From assembly GCF_020073745.1 (NCBI RefSeq), contig NZ_JAIRAU010000048.1, forward strand, positions 62,001 to 126,000: a DNA stretch of 64,000 bases. Direction: 5' to 3'. Of the stretch, positions 1 to 10,270 are shown piece by piece. Every line of letters starts with the position of its first letter. Within the stretch, counting starts at the first letter, position 1. Under the pieces are notes generated by a model. That model was not told the origin of the DNA, did no database searches, and saw only the letters and a program-made list of their open reading frames with translations. Origin of the DNA: Nannocystis pusilla. GTDB taxonomy: Bacteria > Myxococcota_A > Polyangia > Nannocystales > Nannocystaceae. Both the position numbers and the translations under genes were made by a program.

Positions 1-286
1 TGGCCATGCCGATCGTGCCGAGGCCGGCGAGGGCCCACGACGCGCCGGTGCCGGCCTGCAGGAAGCGCTGTTCGCTCTGCCAGTCCCGCTTGTAGTCGGG
101 CGGGACGAGGTCCGGCTCGCGGCCGGGCGGGATGAGCGGGGTCGACTGGTTCGCGGGCTCCACATTGCGCGCCGCCAGCGGGCGCGCGACGGGGCCCTGC
201 GCAGCCGCGACCTGCGCGGGCTCCTTCGCCGCCGCGAGGGTCGAGGTGCAGCAGAGCAGCAAGGTCAGACATGAACGTGCGAGCAT
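1..286 (-). CDS. Secreted or periplasmic protein, N-terminal part only
   Basis: The gene starts at an ATG at 286 with an AGGAGA ribosome binding site about six bases upstream, and runs off the left edge of the window. The visible 95 residues begin with a short basic stretch and a Leu/Cys/Thr-rich hydrophobic segment, consistent with a signal peptide ending near the Ala triplet at about residue 20. A Pro/Ala-rich stretch follows. Near the edge is a small, Gly/Ala-rich hydrophobic region (ASWALAGLGTIGMA) that could be a membrane segment. I do not recognise the family; the C-terminal part lies outside the window. Confidence 0.6.
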   Translation of the reverse strand, partial: MLARSCLTLLLCCTSTLAAAKEPAQVAAAQGPVARPLAARNVEPANQSTPLIPPGREPDLVPPDYKRDWQSEQRFLQAGTGASWALAGLGTIGMA

Positions 287-1012
287 GGCGGATCTCCTTG
301 AACCTGAGCGCAGCGCCGGTCGGTCGGATCGGTATGCGCCCAAATGGTCGGTTGGCTTATGACCCGGAGCCACGACTGGCACCAATACAGCGACCTCGAG
401 CTTGGCCCGCCCGTATGCCCCGAATCAGCGCACCGGCAGGCGATCACGGGCGAAACCAGGCCGACTGAATGCTCGCCCGCGCCGCGTCCGGACGCCCGCG
501 GTCCGCCGCTCGCGCCGGGCCGACGACCCCGGCGCGGCGTCGGTGCGGACCTGTCCCGAAGGACCGATGCACGCGCGGACGGGCGAGCGAGCGCTCGCGC
601 GGCCCGTCACAGCAGCGGCCTCGGCTCGGCGGATCCCGCGACCCGACGCGACGCCGAGCGGGCGTCCGCGTGAGCCCGGACGACCGTCGGGCGCGCGACC
701 TCGAGGCGGCGGCGGTGCGGTCGAGGAGGGGCTGGCGTCGCTCACGGTCATCGGGTTGTCGCACGGTGCCGGCTCGCGCGGCTCGCGAATTCCGCGGCGC
801 GCGTGGAGCCAACCGGCTCGCAGGGACGGACGAAGGCCCGGAGGAGCGAGCGACGGTGAGGTCGTGCGGCGCGTGCGGAGGCGGGCGAGCGGTGCGGGCG
901 GCGCGAGCCGCCGTCGCGTCCGCAATGTACGTACATGGCCCCGAGGACATGTTACGGGCGGTTCTGCGCCCGCTGCAGCGGACCTTGAGCCGGGGGCCGG
1001 CGTCGGCCACAG
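287..1012. other. Intergenic stretch with two copies of the dispersed palindrome
   Basis: These 726 bases separate two divergent genes. No frame shows convincing codon bias; the open frames here are Arg/Ala-rich and typical of unused frames in high-GC DNA. It holds one imperfect palindrome at 933-952 (ACATGGCC, CCGA, GGACATGT) and a decayed one at 551-566 (CTGTCC, CGAA, GGAC). No other structure was seen. Confidence 0.5.
933..952. repeat. Dispersed palindrome copy (CATG type)
   Basis: ACATGGCC and GGACATGT arms around the four bases CCGA, one mismatch in the stem. It lies about 60 bases upstream of the gene that starts at 1013. Confidence 0.7.
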
Positions 1013-1594
1013 TTGTCGGCAGTGTACTGGGCGATCACCGTGGGCGCAGGGGTCACGGCCGTGGCGGCGGCCCGCTGGTGGTCGCGGGAGCGCGAGCGAG
1101 ACGCCCACCGGCGCGAGCTCCTGGCGCTCAGCGAAGAGGGCGACGCGGCCAGCACGGCGCACCTGAGCCGGGGGCTCGGCGAGCTGGTGCGCCAGGCGCG
1201 GGCGGTCCGGCACGCGCTGGCGACCCCGCTGACCTACTGGGACACGCCGCTGGCCCCGGAGACGCCGTGGGGCCGCCGGGCCCGCTGCGACGCCTACGAC
1301 CGCGCGATCGGCGAGGCCCGCCGCACGCTGTGGGAGTGGCTGCTGCTGTTCCGCCGGCTCGACGAGCGCGACCGCCTGGTCCTGCTCGGGCTCGGGCTGT
1401 CGCCGGCGCCGTTCTACGCGGCCCTGTTCCGGCCCGGCGTGTTCGACCGCAGCGACGACCTGTGGGAAGAGGTGCTGTATCCCGATGCGCCCGACCTGGC
1501 GCGCGTGTTCGTCGAGCTGCGGCGGACGATGATCGCGCTGCGGGCGTTCGAGGCGACGCTGCTGAGCCGCGTGAACGATCCGTACCGGCGCTGA
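1013..1594 (+). CDS. Membrane-anchored protein of unknown function, 193 aa
   Basis: The start is TTG at 1013, with GTG at 1022 as an alternative; both are non-ATG and no strong ribosome binding site decides between them. The product has one N-terminal membrane segment (residues 3-18, AVYWAITVGAGVTAVAAA) followed by a basic Arg/Glu-rich helix and a largely helical cytoplasmic domain rich in Leu, Arg and Asp. I do not recognise the family. It lies upstream of, and converges on, the gene ending at 1683, and two palindromes sit between the stop codons. Codon bias strongly supports coding. Confidence 0.7.
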   Translation: MSAVYWAITVGAGVTAVAAARWWSRERERDAHRRELLALSEEGDAASTAHLSRGLGELVRQARAVRHALATPLTYWDTPLAPETPWGRRARCDAYDRAIGEARRTLWEWLLLFRRLDERDRLVLLGLGLSPAPFYAALFRPGVFDRSDDLWEEVLYPDAPDLARVFVELRRTMIALRAFEATLLSRVNDPYRR

Positions 1595-1647
1595 AGGACA
1601 TGTTCAGGACAGCATGTCCTCCAGAGCATGTGCCATAGGACATGCTC
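1595..1647. repeat. Two palindromes between convergent genes
   Basis: The first (1595-1620) has AGGACATG and CATGTCCT arms. The second (1624-1647) has GAGCATGT and ACATGCTC arms. Both sit directly after the stop codon at 1594 and before the convergent gene ending at 1683, so they could act as a bidirectional terminator-like hairpin pair. There is no T-tract. Confidence 0.75.
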
Positions 1648-1682
1648 GTGAGGCAAGACGGGCAACCCGGGCCGACGTCCGC

Positions 1683-2309
1683 TCAGACCGGGCCGGGCGG
1701 GCGCACGGCCTCGAGGTCGAGGCTGAACAGGTGGTCGTCGACGGCGAACACCCAGCGCTGGCCGCGGCTCGTGAGCTCGCCGAGGACGCCGCCGGCGATC
1801 ACGACCGGGCGCTCGCGGCGGCCGATCCAGCCGTCGCGCTGGCTGTGGACCTCGAGCGTGTGCTCGAGCGTGGTCGCGCCGCCCGTGGACAGCCGCGGGG
1901 TCGCGCGCAGGGCGAGGCGCAGCTGGAGGTCGCCGCCCTCGAGCTTGACGTTCTGGTCGACGGCGGCCTCGGTGCCGACGACGGCGGTGACGAGCGGCGA
2001 CGACAGCACGTCGCCGCGGTCGTCGAGGGCGTGGTCGTCGGCGGTCACCGGCAGGGCGGGGTCGTCGTAGCGGCGCAGGACCAGGCGCAGCTGCATGACC
2101 TGCGGGTGGTGCAGGTCCGGCGAGAACTCTTGCACCGGGACCGGCCCGGCGGAGCCGCCATGGGCCGAGGGGTCGGCGCGGACCAGCGGGGGCGGCGCGA
2201 AGTCGACGGTGCGGGTGAGCACGAGCAGCGCCCCGCCCGCCAGCGCGATGTAGGCGTGCCGGGCGAGGAAGTCCCGAACGACGGTCAAGCGGGGGCCTCG
2301 GGGGCTCAT
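1683..2309 (-). CDS. Single-pass membrane protein of unknown function, 208 aa
   Basis: The ATG at 2309 begins a short basic leader followed by one membrane segment at about residues 17-31 (HAYIALAGGALLVLT), so the rest probably faces the periplasm. The remainder is a beta-rich, charged domain with several Asp-rich turns and many Leu/Val strands (for example LQLRLALRATPRL). There are no Cys residues and no recognised motif. The gene is divergent from glnS, with about 107 bases between the starts. Family unknown; coding is supported by codon bias and by a sensible N-terminal topology. Confidence 0.7.
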   Translation of the reverse strand: MSPRGPRLTVVRDFLARHAYIALAGGALLVLTRTVDFAPPPLVRADPSAHGGSAGPVPVQEFSPDLHHPQVMQLRLVLRRYDDPALPVTADDHALDDRGDVLSSPLVTAVVGTEAAVDQNVKLEGGDLQLRLALRATPRLSTGGATTLEHTLEVHSQRDGWIGRRERPVVIAGGVLGELTSRGQRWVFAVDDHLFSLDLEAVRPPGPV

Positions 2310-2416
2310 CCGCGGACTTTTTCACGGGCGTCCCGGGCGGGCAAGTTTCACGCCCGAAGCCGCCACGCGCCCCCGTTTGACCCTGCGGGGCCACCTGGAG
2401 TACGGATCTGGCCGCC

Positions 2417-4120
<1,704 letters not shown>

Positions 4121-4124
4121 TTCG

Positions 4125-4592
4125 ATGAGCCACGACGACACCCGCGTCAACCTCGGCAAGGCCGCGCCGGAGCTGTACCGCGCGGTCATGGCCCTCGACG
4201 GCCAGGTGGTCCAGCGCGCCAAGGCGGCCGGCATCGCCGAGGGCTTCTCCCACCTGCTCCGCCTGCGCGCGTCGCAGATCAACGGCTGCGCGTTCTGCCT
4301 GCGCATGCACACCCGCGACGCCCTGGCCGCCGGCGAGTCGAGCGACCGCGTCAGCGTGCTGCCGGCCTGGCGCGAGACGCAGTACTTCAGCGACAAGGAG
4401 CGCGCGGCGCTCCAGCTGGTCGAGGCGGTCACCCTGGTCGCGCACGACCAGATCCCCGAGACCGTCTACGCCGAGGCCGCCGAGCTGCTGTCGACCGACG
4501 AGATCGCGGCGGTCGAGTGGCTGGCGATCCAGATCAACGTCTGGAACCGCGTCGCCATCGCCAGCCGCTACCCGGTCGGGCCGGAGAAGTGA
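4125..4592 (+). CDS. AhpD/carboxymuconolactone decarboxylase-family protein
   Basis: A 155-residue all-helical protein of the AhpD/CMD family. The redox signature C-x2-C-x3-H is intact (Cys55, Cys58, His62 in GCAFCLRMH), as in alkylhydroperoxidase AhpD, where the Cys pair and His form the catalytic relay. Members reduce hydroperoxides or act as general disulfide carriers; the actual substrate cannot be read from sequence. It begins four bases after glnS ends, with GGGAGG at the end of glnS as ribosome binding site, so it is probably in the glnS operon. A 28-bp perfect palindrome follows its stop codon immediately. Confidence 0.88.
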   Translation: MSHDDTRVNLGKAAPELYRAVMALDGQVVQRAKAAGIAEGFSHLLRLRASQINGCAFCLRMHTRDALAAGESSDRVSVLPAWRETQYFSDKERAALQLVEAVTLVAHDQIPETVYAEAAELLSTDEIAAVEWLAIQINVWNRVAIASRYPVGPEK

Positions 4593-4594
4593 GC

Positions 4595-4622
4595 TGTCGC
4601 CGAGGACATGTCCTCGGCGACA
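4595..4622. repeat. 28-bp perfect palindrome after the AhpD-like gene
   Basis: A perfect 28-bp palindrome, 4595-4622, with arms TGTCGCCGAGGACA and TGTCCTCGGCGACA and no loop. It is the longest uninterrupted member of the dispersed palindrome family in the window: two units can be read as overlapping at GGACATGTCC. It starts two bases after a stop codon, so it may end the glnS operon transcript. Confidence 0.85.
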
Positions 4623-4746
4623 TTTGATTGAAAAGGAAGGCGGCGCGCGCCGGGCCCGGGGTCGAGGGCCACGGCTCGCGCCGCCGCTGTCGCCCGGCGC
4701 GCCGTCGACTGTCCCTTGGGACGGCTCAGGACCGGCGCGCGGCCCG

Positions 4747-4899
4747 TCAGCGCCGCATCACGAAGGTGACGACGGCGAGGATCAGGCCGATGAAGGCGAG
4801 GATCTTGGCGATGTAGGCGCTGTCGGCCGCGAGGCCGCCGAAGCCGAAGATGGCGGCGACGAGGGCGACGATGAAGAACACGATGGACCAGTAAAGCAC
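4747..4899 (-). CDS. DUF1328-family small membrane protein, 50 aa
   Basis: A 50-residue peptide with two hydrophobic helices (LYWSIVFFIVALVAAIFGFGG and IAKILAFIGLILAVVTFV) joined by a short polar loop, ending in MRR. This matches the DUF1328 (YtjA-like) family of small inner-membrane proteins in length, the LYWs..F.i.AliAaifGFgG pattern and the C-terminus. The function is unknown. I chose the GTG at 4899 because a GGAGG lies seven bases upstream and family members begin at this point; an open frame continues further upstream but its extra residues look non-coding. Confidence 0.88.
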   Translation of the reverse strand: MLYWSIVFFIVALVAAIFGFGGLAADSAYIAKILAFIGLILAVVTFVMRR

Positions 4900-5165
4900 G
4901 GTGGACCTCCATTCCCGGGAGCCTCGCGGCCCCCGTGGCAACCGTGATCGACGCGGGGGCAGAGTCAAGCCGCGAGCGAAACGGGTCCGCGCGTCCTCCG
5001 CCGCGACGCGCTCGAGCGGCCACAGAAGCACGCGAGATCGAGGGCCCGCGGATCGCCGCCGCAGGCCGCCGATGCCGGCGATCTCCAAGGTTTCAGGCGA
5101 GCCGGTCGGGACGTGCGACGAACGCCGCGCTGGCCGCCGCGGCGACGGCTCGCCATGGCTCTCGC

Positions 5166-6218
5166 ATGCGACGACCCGACCTCCGCGTTGCCACCCTCAT
5201 CGCTCTCCTCGCCACCGGCGAACTCGCGTGCATCACCGCCGAGGGGGTCGTGCGCAAGGCGGTGCCGGCGACGCTCGACGAGAGCGTGGGCTTCCTCGAG
5301 GACCCGCAGTCGCAGGCGCGGATCCAGCGGCTCCTCGCCGACCCGCAGATCCAGGCGGCCAGTCGCGAGCTGACCGCGTCGCTGGTCGAAGGGGCGCTCG
5401 ACGGGCTGACGGACGCGGAGCGCCAGGCCGCGCTGCGCGAGGCGACGAGCCGCTACCTCGGCGCGGTCGCCAAGGCGGCGGGCACCAGCCTGCGCGAGGA
5501 CATCAGCCCGGCGCTGGCGGCGACGGTGCGCCAGACCCTCGACACCGCGCTGGCCCCGAAGACGCGGCAACAGGCCAGCGCGCTGGTCGACCAGCTCACG
5601 CGCACGACGGTCACCGCGCTCACGCAGTCGGCGGGGCAGGGCCTCAAGCAGGACCTCGGCCCGGCGCTGCGCTCGGTGCTCGAGGAGGACCTCGGCCCCG
5701 GGCTGGCGCACCTGGTCCGCGCCGACCTGGCGCCGGCCCTGCGCGAGGCGGTGCGCGACGAGCTGGTGCCGGTGGTCGGCATCGTCTCGCGCGAGGCGAG
5801 TCGTCAGCTGGTCCTCGGCGCCGCCGACGCGCTGGAAGAGCTGCAGGTGAAGCGCGACCTGGGCCAGCTCGAGGAGAGCCTGTGGAGCCGCCTCGACCAC
5901 ACGCTGCACAAGGGCGTCCAGATCAGCCAGGTGATCGCGTGGGTGCTGGGCCTGGCGCTGGCGATCGTGATCGGCCTGGTGGTCCGCGCGACGGTGCTGC
6001 GCCGCCGCATCGAGGCCGACCGGGCCCGCAGCGAGCGACTTCTGCTCAGCCTGGTCGACGAGCTCCACCGCGGCTGTGACAAGCCCGACGTCGAGGAGCT
6101 GCTGTCGCAGATCCGCACCCGCGTGCCGGACCTGGACGATCGCGGGTACATGGCCGAGCTGGCCCGACGGGCCGACCGGCCGCGGCTGCGCGGCGATCGC
6201 CCGCGCCGACGATTGTGA
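5166..6218 (+). CDS. Secreted/membrane protein with amphipathic helical repeats, 350 aa
   Basis: The ATG at 5166 is followed by MRRPDLR and a hydrophobic stretch ending in ELAC, which could be a signal peptide with a poor lipobox (Glu at -3). The middle, about residues 40-270, is a long Ala/Leu-rich alpha-helical region with a roughly regular spacing of DLGPAL, DISPAL and DLAPAL motifs, suggesting degenerate helical repeats. One strong membrane segment (VIAWVLGLALAIVIGLVV) lies near residue 265, followed by a basic segment and a cytoplasmic tail. Family not recognised. The open frame extends upstream, but the residues before 5166 look non-coding. Confidence 0.68.
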   Translation: MRRPDLRVATLIALLATGELACITAEGVVRKAVPATLDESVGFLEDPQSQARIQRLLADPQIQAASRELTASLVEGALDGLTDAERQAALREATSRYLGAVAKAAGTSLREDISPALAATVRQTLDTALAPKTRQQASALVDQLTRTTVTALTQSAGQGLKQDLGPALRSVLEEDLGPGLAHLVRADLAPALREAVRDELVPVVGIVSREASRQLVLGAADALEELQVKRDLGQLEESLWSRLDHTLHKGVQISQVIAWVLGLALAIVIGLVVRATVLRRRIEADRARSERLLLSLVDELHRGCDKPDVEELLSQIRTRVPDLDDRGYMAELARRADRPRLRGDRPRRRL

Positions 6219-6541
6219 GGTGCACGCGGCGGGGAACGCAGGTCGCACCGAGTTCCACGATTTGCCGCAACTCGGTGGCGTGACCTGTGCTCCCGGGTAT
6301 TCGCAGCGGGCGAGCGGCGCGGGATTCGTCACAGCGGCGCGTCCGACTGCGCAATCCGCACAGGCCGTCAGGGCCGCGGAGAGCGTCGTTCCGGGGCGAA
6401 CGCGCGGGAACGCGCGCGGTGATCCTCGGTTCATTTCGCCGGTCGAGAGCTGTTTACCGATTGCTCGCTCGGGGAAATGGATCATTGCAAGGACATGCAG
6501 TCGCGCGGGTCACTCGCGCCGCGGCCGGAGACAGGAGCCCG
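6219..6541. other. Intergenic, with a hairpin after the upstream gene
   Basis: This gap of 323 bases between two codirectional genes has no coding signal. Near its start is the hairpin listed at 6241-6285. The remainder shows no repeat or motif that I can support. Confidence 0.5.
6241..6285 (+). terminator. Terminator-like hairpin
   Basis: The 9-bp perfect stem CACCGAGTT/AACTCGGTG (6246-6254 with 6269-6277) has a 14-base loop and is extended by GGTC/GACC at the base, separated by a small internal loop. It lies 22 bases after the stop at 6218. No T-run follows, so Rho-independent function is uncertain. Confidence 0.5.
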
Positions 6542-7021
6542 ATGGAACCGATGGAACGACAACCACGACCGCGACGCGACCGCACCCCGTCGGCGCCGAT
6601 CGTGCTGAGCCGGTTGGCGCAGACCGACAGCGAGCTCGAGGTGCCGATCGACGTCGAGGTCGTGAAGGCGCCGCCGATGGACGCGCCGGTCGACTTCCGC
6701 GAGCGGCTGGCGCTGGCGCTCGGGACCACCGACGCCCGCCTGCTCGACGCCGCCGAGCGCGGCTACCGGGGCACCTTCGCCAGCGTGCACGACTACGTGC
6801 GCGAGCGCCTGGCGCTGGCGACCGGGCCGAACTTCGACGACGCGCTGGCCAGCCGCGACCCCGACGAGCTGCTGCGCCGCTACTCCGGCGACGAGCGCCT
6901 GGTGTGGTCGATCGCGCTGTCCGACGAGCAGGTGATGGTGTTCGAGCTGCCCCGCGAGTCGTCGCGCGCCGCCGCCATCGCCGCCCGCCTCGACCCCGAC
7001 GACCCCGACCTGCTGACGTGA
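6542..7021 (+). CDS. Hypothetical cytoplasmic protein, 159 aa
   Basis: The start ATG at 6542 follows a CAGGAG at a suitable distance. The product is acidic, without signal peptide or membrane segment. The first 50 residues are basic and Pro/Arg-rich, then polar. The C-terminal 100 residues include FRERLALALG, YVRERLALA and DEQVMVFELPRESS, giving an alpha/beta impression. I do not recognise the family. It may be a partner or regulator of something encoded elsewhere, as it stands alone and converges on the bestrophin gene with a perfect 16-bp palindrome between them. Confidence 0.65.
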   Translation: MEPMERQPRPRRDRTPSAPIVLSRLAQTDSELEVPIDVEVVKAPPMDAPVDFRERLALALGTTDARLLDAAERGYRGTFASVHDYVRERLALATGPNFDDALASRDPDELLRRYSGDERLVWSIALSDEQVMVFELPRESSRAAAIAARLDPDDPDLLT

Positions 7022-7033
7022 CGCTGCCGTGAT

Positions 7034-7049
7034 ATGTCCCGCGGGACAT
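7034..7049. repeat. Perfect 16-bp palindrome between convergent genes
   Basis: Exact copy of the family core: A-TGTCC, CGCG, GGACA-T (7034-7049). It is placed between the stop codons of convergent genes ending at 7021 and 7061. Confidence 0.85.
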
Positions 7050-7060
7050 GTCTCGCACGA

Positions 7061-8080
7061 TCACATCAGGATGTCGCCGCGCGGCTGCAGCGGCGGGGGG
7101 ACGTCCGGGTGGCCCAGCATCTCGCGCAGGTCGATCTCGATGGCGCGGGCGATCGCGGTGATCGGCACGTCGTTGGGCCCGCCCTCGAACGGGTTCTCCG
7201 AGCTCTCGCCGATCTTGTCCATGGTGTGGAACACCCAGGCGACCACGACGCTGGCCGGGATCGTGCACCACACGAACCCGTCGCCGAGCTTCTGGAACTC
7301 CTGCAACAGGCCGAGCGGGACCAGGACGATGAACAGCCACACGAACAGCAGGTTCAAGGTGGCGAACTGCCGCGGGTAGGGGAAGTTCTTGAGCCGCTCG
7401 CACTTGCCCTGGTGCTCGTAGAGCTCGACGAGCACGCGCGTCAGGTCGACGTGGCGGTAGTCGGACAGCAGGCCGCGCTCGCGCAGGCCCCGGATCGCGT
7501 GCGACTGCTGGGCGAGCAGCTGCGCCGCCGGGTTGGTGGACCCGAGGATCGCGGCGCAGTCGGCGGCGGTCAGCAGCTTGCCGAGCTCGATGCCGAGGTA
7601 GTCGCTGTCGCGCTCGGGGATCTGGTAGTGGCGCCGGTACTCCACGTTGTGGCGCAGGCCCATGTTCTCCCACGCCCGCGGCTCCCGCAGCTGGAAACGC
7701 AGCGCGGTCAGCCAGGCGATGTGCCGCGCGATCAGGCCGTCACGCGCGGCCTGGAGGTCGGGCGCGGGCCCGGAGTGTCCTGGCTCTTCGAGCAGGTAAT
7801 CACAGGCCATGACGCCGAACGAGCGGCTGGTGTTGACGATGCCGCCCCAGATCTGCCGCGCCTCCCACAGGCGCGCGTAGGAGGCGTTGTTCTTGAAGCC
7901 GGTGATGAAGGCGACGGCGGTGCCGATGAGGGCGATCGGCAGCCAGGGGACGGTCAGCCAGGTGCAGCCGTACAGGGCGTAGAGGACGGTCGGGGCGGCG
8001 GCGATGACGGCGAAGGCCGCGGTCTCGCGCCGGGTCCACCGGATGACGTGCTTGAGGGGATAGTGGCGGCCCGCGTGCAT
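7061..8080 (-). CDS. Bestrophin-family (RFP-TM) anion channel-like protein
   Basis: A 339-residue membrane protein of the bestrophin/UPF0187 family, whose bacterial members form pentameric ion channels in the inner membrane. The N-terminal HYPLKHVIRWT, two hydrophobic helices at about residues 22-60, and the family hallmark GFKNNASYARLWEARQIWGGIVNTSR (in parts) are clear. Toward the C-terminus LPLGLLQEFQKLG (PLGLLQEF) and a further TM pair match the conserved P-G-x-x pattern of the family, as does the closing acidic GGPNDVPI segment. The ATG at 8080 is chosen; no alternative is needed. Ion selectivity and partner are not deducible. Confidence 0.92.
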   Translation of the reverse strand: MHAGRHYPLKHVIRWTRRETAAFAVIAAAPTVLYALYGCTWLTVPWLPIALIGTAVAFITGFKNNASYARLWEARQIWGGIVNTSRSFGVMACDYLLEEPGHSGPAPDLQAARDGLIARHIAWLTALRFQLREPRAWENMGLRHNVEYRRHYQIPERDSDYLGIELGKLLTAADCAAILGSTNPAAQLLAQQSHAIRGLRERGLLSDYRHVDLTRVLVELYEHQGKCERLKNFPYPRQFATLNLLFVWLFIVLVPLGLLQEFQKLGDGFVWCTIPASVVVAWVFHTMDKIGESSENPFEGGPNDVPITAIARAIEIDLREMLGHPDVPPPLQPRGDILM

Positions 8081-8105
8081 CGACGGCGTGGAGGCGGCGA
8101 CGGTA

Positions 8106-9674
8106 TCACGGGGCCGGACAGGCGAGCCCGGCGACGCGCACGAGGACGTCGCCGCCGGCGACGTAGGTGACGCCGGTGACGCCGTCGGCCGCCATGGCCA
8201 GGCCGAGCGCCGGCGGACTGCCGACCATGACGCTGTGGACGGCAGCGGGGGCGGCGTGCGGGGTGAGGTCGGCGCGGAACCACCGCAGGCGCAGGTCGGA
8301 GGCGACGCCGCTGCAGTCCTCCGCCTGCTCGCCAGCGTCGCCGCACTCGGCCCAGGCGACGGCGAGGTTGCCCCACGCGTCGCTGCCGATGTCGACGAAG
8401 GGCGCGTGCATCCGCGGGGCCTCCGACACGGCGACGATCTGCTGCGGCAGATCGCCGGCGTCGAAGGTCTGGAGATCGACGAGGCCGTCCTCGCCGACGC
8501 CGCCGATCACGACCCCGAGATCGGGCGTGACGGCGAGGCCGCTCCACGGGCTCCTGTTGTCGGCGAGGGCGAGCCCGCCGGTGCGCAGGGCGGTGGTGAC
8601 GAGCGGGCCCGGCGTGGCGTCGGCGGCGAAGCGGCGGTAGAGGATGGCGCCACCGGGGTCGCCCCAGGCGACGACGAAGGCGCCGTCGGGCAGGAGGGCG
8701 ACCGTGGGCGCGCTCGGGATGCCGGCCTCGTGCTCGCTGATCGTGAACTCGGGCGGCGAGTCGGGGTCGAAGTTGTCGAGCCGGCGCACGTGCACGTGAT
8801 ACATCGCGGGGAAGACGGCGCCGACGAAGGCGAGGGTGAGCCGGCCCTGATCGTCGAGGGCGATCGCGGGCGACTGCTGCAGCGGGCCCTCGTGGACGAC
8901 GCCGTTGATGCCGGGGAGGCCGACGTCGGCGACGACGCCGCGGACGACGACGTCGTTGTTGTTGCCGTTGACCTCCCACGCGAGCGCGAGGTCGCCGACC
9001 GGGGCGACGGCGAGCACGGGGTCGCGGATCACCTGGGCCGGCGGGTCGGCGAGGTCGAGCGGCGTGTCGACGAGGCTGCCGTCGGCGGCGACGGTCTGGA
9101 CGTCGATGCGGTCGAACAGCCCGTTGACCCGCCAGGCGACCTTGAAGGTGCCGTCGGCGGTGACGCCGATCGCCCGCGGGTTGTCGTCGCTCTGCTGCGC
9201 GCTGGCGTCGGTGGCGAGGACGATCGGGGGGCCGAGCGGGCCGACGTACAGCGCCCCGTCGCCGCACGCGGGCTTGATGCAGCCGGGGCGGCAGGCGGTC
9301 GGTTCGCTCGGGTGATTGGCGGGGCCGTCGTCGCAGGCCTCGACGCCGACGTGGACGACGCCGTCGCCGCAGCTGGCCGCGCGGCAGTCGGTCAGGCAGG
9401 CGTCGCTGTCGTCGTCGTTGCCGTCGTCGCACGCCTCGCCCGGGTCGAGCTCGCCGTCGCCGCAGACCGGCTCGGGCCCGGCCGTGGTCGTCGCGCCGCC
9501 GGTGGTGGTGGTCGTCGTCGGACCGCCCGTGGTGGTGTCGAGGAACGGGCCGTCGCCGGTCGTGGAGGACGTGGTGGTGATGCCGGCGCCGGTCGTGTGC
9601 AGGCCGCCGTCGCTGAAGCAGGCCGTACAGGCGAAGACGAGGCACGCTGCGGTCCTGGCGGCGATCGTCGACAT
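8106..9674 (-). CDS. Lipoprotein with myxobacterial Cys-rich repeats and beta-propeller-like domain
   Basis: The 522-residue product starts at the ATG at 9674 with a signal peptide rich in Ala/Cys, ending at the first Cys of ACFSD; lipidation there is likely but the lipobox is not ideal. A Thr/Gly linker (residues 27-65) follows, then two copies of the Cys-rich repeat that myxobacteria use in surface proteins (CGDGELDPGEACDDGN and CGDGVVHVGVEACDDG) and a shorter third CGDG. The C-terminal 380 residues are beta-rich with repeated VALLPDG, VTADG and LDDQG turns, as in a propeller. Function unknown, probably outer surface. The open frame upstream of 9674 appears non-coding. Confidence 0.8.
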   Translation of the reverse strand: MSTIAARTAACLVFACTACFSDGGLHTTGAGITTTSSTTGDGPFLDTTTGGPTTTTTTGGATTTAGPEPVCGDGELDPGEACDDGNDDDSDACLTDCRAASCGDGVVHVGVEACDDGPANHPSEPTACRPGCIKPACGDGALYVGPLGPPIVLATDASAQQSDDNPRAIGVTADGTFKVAWRVNGLFDRIDVQTVAADGSLVDTPLDLADPPAQVIRDPVLAVAPVGDLALAWEVNGNNNDVVVRGVVADVGLPGINGVVHEGPLQQSPAIALDDQGRLTLAFVGAVFPAMYHVHVRRLDNFDPDSPPEFTISEHEAGIPSAPTVALLPDGAFVVAWGDPGGAILYRRFAADATPGPLVTTALRTGGLALADNRSPWSGLAVTPDLGVVIGGVGEDGLVDLQTFDAGDLPQQIVAVSEAPRMHAPFVDIGSDAWGNLAVAWAECGDAGEQAEDCSGVASDLRLRWFRADLTPHAAPAAVHSVMVGSPPALGLAMAADGVTGVTYVAGGDVLVRVAGLACPAP

Positions 9675-9795
9675 CGGCGCGATGGTACCCCGGCTCGCGC
9701 TCGCCCGCGCGTGTGTCCCCGCTCGCGCGGGCGAGGCGCGCAGCCGCGCCGGACCCCGGGTCCCGGCGCGGCGGTCGGGGGAGCTCCGTTCGAGT

Positions 9796-9833
9796 GGACA
9801 TGTCGATTCAGACATGTCGCCGAGGACAGTGTC
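9796..9833. repeat. Two overlapping palindrome units
   Basis: GACATGTC occurs twice (9798 and 9811) and the second is followed by GCCGAGGACAGTGTC, which gives an imperfect stem. Degenerate relatives of the TGTCC-N4-GGACA family. Confidence 0.6.
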
Positions 9834-9915
9834 GGCGATCGGGGCCCGGAGCAGGTCTACACGCGCAGGGTCGCGGCGGACGCGGAGCGGGCGAGCGCCG
9901 GGTTGTGTGCTCGAA

Positions 9916-9991
9916 AACATGCTCGATGGGGCATGCTCTTTAAACAATGTCATAAAGAACATTGCACGTGGGACATGTTCCCGAGGACATG
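9916..9991. repeat. Run of three palindrome units
   Basis: Three units in 76 bases: CATGCTCG...GGGCATG (9918-9935), CAATGT-CATAAAGA-ACATTG (9945-9964, stem perfect but with altered bases on both arms), and CATGTTCC...GGACATG (9974-9991). The middle one keeps pairing while departing from the consensus. Confidence 0.7.
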
Positions 9992-10270
9992 GTCGTCCTC
10001 GATGCGGCGGGCGGCGGCGACGCCGGTTGCGGTGTCGAACCGCGGGCGGTCGCCGCCGTCGCGGAAGCAGGCCGGCCGCCACGGCGACTGCCGGGAGCCA
10101 CGCGGCCGGGCGGCGGCGGGTCGAGCGCTCATTCCGGCACTTTACGCCCGGCGGCGGGTCCGCTGGCGCGGGCGCCGCGTGTGCTGGCGCGCGTGCGCGC
10201 ACGCGGGTCGGGCCGACTCTCACGTCGGCTCGACCCGGAATGGGGTGTCCGAAGAGTCAGGGTCTCAGGG

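Noticed and set aside
287-1012. Open frames on both strands in the left intergenic region
   Set aside because: High Arg/Pro/Ala composition, no ribosome binding site or domain, and overlap in all frames indicate noncoding GC-rich DNA.
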